A stretch of 64,000 nt of DNA from Acanthochlamys bracteata. Its lineage: Eukaryota > Streptophyta > Magnoliopsida > Pandanales > Velloziaceae. The notes beneath the pieces were generated by a model. That model was not told the DNA's origin, searched no databases, and saw nothing but the letters and a program-made list of their open reading frames with translations. Location: the NCBI GenBank assembly GCA_019914995.1, contig CM034136.1, forward strand, positions 3,363,270 through 3,427,269, given 5' to 3'. Positions 59,255 to 64,000 of the stretch are shown here, piece after piece (the first letter of the stretch is position 1; every line of letters begins with the position of its first letter). Both the position numbers and the translations under genes were made by a program.

Positions 59255-59865
59255 ATGAGCTGGAGCCTTGAGATCCCTTCCTCCGTCGCCGCACCGCGCC
59301 TTTTCAAGGGTTTTGTCCTTGATTGGCATGAGGTCGGCCCTAAGGTTCTCCCTGACATTATCGTCGGCGGCAAGGCTGACAAGGTCGGGGGCGGTGTCGG
59401 AAGCATGCGGGAACTCAATTTCTCTCCAGGTAATTTCTTAATTTTTTTGTATATGCATCTCAGACCCTTTAAAATTTATGCAACTAGCTAGCTAGTAGCA
59501 TGTTCAGTACGTAGCGACTTCCAACTTTGTTTTTGTGATGAGTGAAATCTGTACACACGCATGCAGCGATGCCGTTCATCCTCGTGAAGGAACGCATCGA
59601 CTTCTTGGACGTGGACAAGTTCGAGATCAAGTCCAGCTTAGTTGAAGGCGGCGGCCTAGGAGAGAAGATAGAGTCTGGTTCCTCTCACATGAAGGTCGAG
59701 TCGCGTGCCGACGGTGGCAGCGTGATCAAGATAGAGGCGAGCTTCAAAACACTCCCTGGAGTTGAAATCCCGGATGACGAGATCGCTAAGGCGAAGGAGG
59801 CCATGACCGGATCAGTCAAGGCTGCAGAAGCTTACCTCCAGGCCAACCCTGAAGCTTACGCCTAA
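59255..59865 (+). CDS. PR10: PR-10 / Bet v 1 family protein, copy C, 157 aa
   Basis: Exon 1 is 59255-59429 and exon 2 is 59567-59865 (TAA), 474 nt coding with a phase-1 intron. The product starts MSWSLEIPSSVAAPRLFKGF, then VLDWHEVGPKVLPDIIVGG, the loop GGGVGSMREL, FLDVDKFEIKSSLVEGGGLG, and ends AYLQANPEAYA. It is a small cytosolic ligand-binding protein of the Bet v 1 fold; the bound compound cannot be predicted. The normal length of the family is about 155-160 residues. A TATA box lies at 59114-59123 and an AATAAA at 59932-59937. The gene is inverted relative to copies A and B. The frame is intact and the G+C-rich coding sequence contrasts with AT-rich surroundings. Confidence 0.93.
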
Positions 59866-62800
59866 GAAAGACCGCTCGCTCATTTAAACGCAGAATAAGA
59901 AGTTCTTTGCAAGCAAATGTTTGGTTTGAGTAATAAAACATTAAAATAAGCTTCATGAGCAACGTTGCATACACTGTTTTCTTATTTTGCCTATAGTACT
60001 TTGTGTTTGTTGAAGGTTCGAGTATTGTTTGTTTTTGTTACAAGGGAATCAGTGAAGGATATATTTGAATCAATAACGATGTTGTGTTGTAAGGGTATTT
60101 TCCAAGTTAGTTTAAATTGAAGAATCATTATTAAAAACCACTTTAATGATATTCGTCCACGGCCGATTTGCCAAGACAGTCTGCCAGGCCCTGGCTATAT
60201 GCCCGTTTCTTGTCTTTTAACTGACTTGAGAAATGATAGCGTTTGGCTGGAAAGTAACCATCATGCGATAGTCCTATGGGATCTCTGCGGCTTGACGGAA
60301 CATTCGTATCATCTAACAGAAATGCAAAGTGGTTGTTTGTGTAACTCGCCAAGCCAAGGACACTGTTGTTTCTTTTCGCAAATAAGCAGAGCCGGACATG
60401 AGAAAGCTTGGCTCCTAATGCCATTAGGCTTCCAATACTCCGTGCATGAAGAAACTGGTCTAGTGGTCTTGTAATCTCTTTGACACTAGGTGCGTCTCTT
60501 CTTCCTTCATTATTACTTATGGGTTCTATCTATTTTTTGGAAGAACATAAGTTCTCTAGAGTTTACTCCTGATGGCCTTCTTAATCGAACATGTCGTCAG
60601 CATTCTCCACATTTTACACTCTTCCAAAAACTAAAACTGATGCTGAATGCAATCCAATCCCAAGTCTTTCGATTCTTGCTCACAGAAAAGTCTGAATCAT
60701 GAAAAACCGGCCAATGAATAATTAGGATGGCGTAGAAAATTGTTGTCCATATCTTCTATCGAAGCGTTTATGTACCCTTTTTTTTCTCTTTCTCTCTCTC
60801 TCTTAACCGTTGGAAACTTTATATACACTTGAAGTTGAATGCTGCCTTATTAGTTTGAAACCTTTCAAAACAAGCTCTGTTTTTGGATCTGCTTGTTTTT
60901 GCTTGCCAGTTTTATATTTGAAGTTCACAAGTCGAGTTATTTCTTCAGGACTTTTAAAGTTGTTTTGGTCAATCAGTCAATGTTGGTCAAACCTGCAAAA
61001 CTAACTCAAGAGAGAAGAGATGAATTAAGTTGGTAGCTAAAAAATTTAATCCAATATTCGTATATAAACAGAGCTGATATCCTACAAAATAACGATATTA
61101 TAGTCAACTGGACCTAAACAGATTCTCTTTGTTTAACGTTCTCTGTTTAGTCAAGCGCAAGCAATATAAAAAATTATTCAAAACACAAACACACAGAATT
61201 TACGTGGTTCGACAAATAAATTTATTTACGTCCACGATCACTCTTTGTCAAGAATGAATTCTACTAATTCTTATCAAGTTGCTACAATACCAAGTAATGT
61301 GTTTAGCCAAACACCATTACTTTAACCGATTCTCTTCTCAAGATAAACCACCAACAGCCTACTAGACTCACAAGTCTATCCGGCTGCTAAGGCACAAGTC
61401 TTACCCAAAGTCTTGTGCAAAGTACGTAGCTTTTTACAATATTAGCACAACCGAGAAGACTTAATCAAGCCCTTATCAACGAATATGTTTGTTACAAATA
61501 ATTTTCAAGCACAGAATTTCTCTCACTGGATTGAATTTAAGTTTAGTAAAGCAAAGAGAGGATCATAGAAATGCCAAGGATGTATCTAGGTAAAGCTCAG
61601 ACAGTGAGGTTGAGTGAGAGATGCTTCTACTCTATGTAAGTTTTTTTTTATATACGTGGTCTGTTTTTTTCTTTTGCTCTGTAGTGTCTCTTTCTCATTT
61701 TATTTTTCTCTTCTTCTCCCTCTTATATTTTTTTTTTCTCTGGCCGTTGAAATTTCTAATCTCCTAACGGTAGAAAATTTTCTCGTTGTCTCCCTTGTGT
61801 GCCTACTACAGTGTTATCATTTTGCTCTTCTATGCCGCTGCCAATCGGGTTCCATCAAATAGGTCTTCAACGTTTAGATCTTGATGGAGGTAAGTAATAT
61901 ATTAATTAGATCTTGCAGCTAGCATTTAAAACTCAATTATTCTGCTGGTATCGTTTGATTTGATTTTTCTTTTATAGCAATCAATAAGCTTGTCGGCAAT
62001 TCAATTTTTCCGCTTGCTTCTCCATTTCCTTCTGTATGTATTTTTCTTCATTCCAGTGGCACCTAATATGAAGATGATGATCTGATCAAGTAATTGGAAT
62101 GGCTCAAGTTCAACTTCGAATTTTTGTTCTTAGTTTATCGATCAGTCAGGTGATGTTCCCTAAAGTATTCATTGGCTCCGATATGATTTTAGGTTAACTT
62201 GCTTACTGTGAGCTGCAGATCAATAACTTGATTTTCCAGTGAAGAATGCTAATGATTTGAAGTCTATTGTCATCTGAGTGTTCCAGTAAAATCAACTCTG
62301 ATATGCATTGGATTCCATCTTGTGAATCTTGTATGACAGCACTTTGTAAAGTTTTCTTCTGTCAGCTTCATTTGTTTAGATCATGTTGTGTAGTTGCTCC
62401 ATTTAGTAGGTTATTGTGATGTATCGTCAGCACTATAGTGGATCAAATGTATGTGTACTCTTTGTAACTGGATCCTTACCTTTTCTTTTAATGAAAATCG
62501 AAATTCAATTTCTGAATTCAAGTCTGCTATGCTAACAGACTGATTTTGATGACACTTTAGCATTGTGTTCTTGACATTCATTTGTTGTGATTTGTTGCTG
62601 TACTTGATGTGCAATGATAGTGGATATGATGTTCTATATATTCTCAAAAAATTGTCTTCAAATGAATGAGAAAATCTTGATCAAACTTCATCTGAAAGTT
62701 GAATTAAGTGTTGTCTGATTTTCTGCGATGCATATTTTTTAAATTTCTTCTAATCTTCCACGAATTTTCCAAAGTTGTGTTGATCATAATTTGATGAACT

Positions 62801-63363
62801 CTTTAGTCAAGATTGTTGTATGCATGTTGTTCTAGCTCTAGTAAAAATATCTTATTCAAGTTGAATTTACATCACGATCGAATCTGCCTCTGAATCTATA
62901 ATTTGATCATTTTCACTCGGTTCAGAATCAGCAATAATTTAGTCGGCTCTTCTTTTGAGACTTCTCTGTTCTGCTCTATCCTGCTCTGTCCTACTGTTTC
63001 AACACTTAGTTTTCGTTTGCGCTCGAAATAGAGTTTCCTATAAAGCAGCTGACTGGACTATAACTATTTATTTAAAAGAATTTATATTTTCAATTTTGCA
63101 TATCTTAGTTTAAATCAGTAGTCCATCTAATTCATAAACTATAATTCTTAATATTTGTTATCATCTAAATCAATTTTGATATTCCAACGGTTAATTTTTT
63201 GTAAATAGATTAAATACATTATATGACAGCAACTTTTTTCTCTTTTATTTTCATTTTTTTTTAACTTTACATAACGAATTGAATTGAGTACATCAAAGTC
63301 TGTTCTTCTCTCTCCCTTATAATTCTGAAAGCCCGACAAAGGAATCTATATAACAATAATGAA
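59866..63363. other. Spacer between PR-10 copy C and the pectin methylesterase gene
   Basis: The first about 110 bp are the 3' UTR of copy C. At about 61170-61450 a stretch with ACAGAATTTACGTGGTTCGA resembles a widespread plant retroelement-derived repeat. Open stretches at 60143-60474 and 61614-61862 (Phe/Leu-rich) are not recognised. 62250-63300 is A/T-rich without signals. Confidence 0.35.
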
Positions 63364-64000
63364 TCAGTAAGCAGTTCCCTGAGGCAAGAGCTCAGGAATG
63401 AAAGGAACTTCAGTTGTTGGCAGCCACTGGTTTCCGCGCAGGAACATTGAGACGGTGAACTTCTTCGCGTGCTCGTAGGAGATCTTCTTGACTCCCTTCC
63501 ATGTCGCCCTCTGTGTTGTTGCAGAGCCAGGTCCGCGGTTATCAACTTCGGCGTAGAAGCAAGTCCTTAGACCAATGTCGCCGTTCCATGGCAACCATCC
63601 CTGTGGGTGAATGAGATCATCGATGAACGACTGCATAATCACTGTGCGCGAGTATGGCTTCCATGGCCTAGCAAGGTAAGTGCGAAGCTGGTGGCGGACC
63701 GGGTAGAGCTCTTCGTCGGCAGTGATGGTGCAGTTATGGAGGACAAGGCCGGTACGTTCCTTGGGCTTGATACGGCCGTGAGCAGTGACAATGTTAACCT
63801 GGTTGCTGAGAGGTTTACGTGCGACGATGCGGCAGTTCTGGAAGATGGTCTCGCCGTTGCCGAATATGAAATCAATTGTACCTGAGATGGTGCAGTCACG
63901 GTAGAACTGGCGTTTGGTGTGGGCATAGAGAGTGTCCTGGTATCCGTCCATCTGGCAATTGTAGAACACCGACATGTCACCACCGGCACGCAGTGCCACG
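63364..64000 (-). CDS. PME: Pectin methylesterase (pectinesterase, CE8), C-terminal 211 residues; runs off the window
   Basis: The enzyme removes methyl esters from homogalacturonan in the cell wall, releasing methanol. The visible last exon is one open frame to a TGA at 63364-63366. It holds most of the catalytic signature of the right-handed beta-helix: FYNCQMDGYQDTLYAHTKRQ (with the QD pair), TISGTIDFIFGNGETIFQNC (catalytic Asp of DFIFG) and TYLARPWKPYSRTVIM (the R-x-W pair of LGRPW, with Ala for Gly). YAEVDNRGPGSATTQRATW and a C-terminal FLRGNQWLPTTEVPF follow. No stops or frame changes. The upstream part, including any signal peptide and PMEI pro-region, lies beyond 64000, so type I or type II cannot be decided. 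Confidence 0.96.
   Translation of the reverse strand, partial: VALRAGGDMSVFYNCQMDGYQDTLYAHTKRQFYRDCTISGTIDFIFGNGETIFQNCRIVARKPLSNQVNIVTAHGRIKPKERTGLVLHNCTITADEELYPVRHQLRTYLARPWKPYSRTVIMQSFIDDLIHPQGWLPWNGDIGLRTCFYAEVDNRGPGSATTQRATWKGVKKISYEHAKKFTVSMFLRGNQWLPTTEVPFIPELLPQGTAY

Noticed and set aside
61170-61460. Solo LTR fossil
   Set aside because: The ACGTGGTTCGA stretch resembles a plant retroelement repeat, but neither ends nor a target duplication could be found, so no element is called.
61614-61862. Small membrane protein gene
   Set aside because: The Phe/Leu-rich reading comes from T-rich spacer DNA; no start context, splice sites or similarity.
63607-63885. Open frames on both strands overlapping the pectin methylesterase exon
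   Set aside because: They are alternative frames of a clear coding exon.
1-64000. CRISPR array, operon or bacterial-type system
   Set aside because: The DNA is plant nuclear with introns, and no spaced identical repeats or co-directional gene strings exist.

Overview
The window is AT-rich nuclear DNA of a flowering plant, most likely a eudicot. Genes are split by GT-AG introns, the recognisable proteins are plant ones (mitochondrial-type fumarase, GT34 xyloglucan xylosyltransferase, plant PP2C, PR-10, plant pectin methylesterase), and the spacers hold plant-type CACTA, PIF/Harbinger, MITE-like and LTR elements. The species cannot be read from the sequence.

Left part, 1-15.5 kb: the last eight exons of a fumarase gene (plus strand) are followed by a decayed tail-to-head copy of fumarase 5' exons, then a decayed class-3 lipase gene (DAG-lipase type), an intact tRNA-Gly(UCC), 1.2 kb of very AT-rich DNA, a decayed DEAH-box RNA helicase gene, and on the opposite strand a collapsed CC-NB-LRR resistance gene. 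Four gene relics in a row make this a gene graveyard beside one working gene.

Middle part, 16-36.4 kb: three apparently working minus-strand genes. They are an eight-exon gene for a GGCT/AIG2-like protein (with a possible second, organelle-targeted start), a five-exon PP2C, and an intronless xyloglucan 6-xylosyltransferase of the XXT1/XXT2 type. Between the last two lie a possible small three-exon gene, a family of AT-rich MITE-like inserts, an element with about 38-bp terminal inverted repeats, and a decayed two-gene PIF/Harbinger transposon carrying Myb/SANT-like and transposase remains.

Right part, 36.4-64 kb: about 7 kb without recognised genes, then a three-copy PR-10 (Bet v 1 family) cluster. 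Copy A (minus) has a one-base frameshift. Copies B (minus) and C (plus) are intact, 157 residues each, and divergent. The 12 kb between A and B has been filled by two non-autonomous CACTA elements of one family, each with a perfect 3-bp target duplication, and by one broken Ty3/gypsy LTR retrotransposon with a perfect 5-bp target duplication. The three PR-10 copies look mosaic: A matches C in the promoter, B matches C in the intron, and A matches B in the distal 3' flank. The window ends inside a minus-strand pectin methylesterase gene.

No operon-like cooperation is expected. Two genes act on the cell wall (XXT in the Golgi, pectin methylesterase in the apoplast), fumarase acts in the TCA cycle, PP2C in phosphorylation signalling, and the PR-10 proteins are cytosolic ligand-binding, stress-linked proteins.
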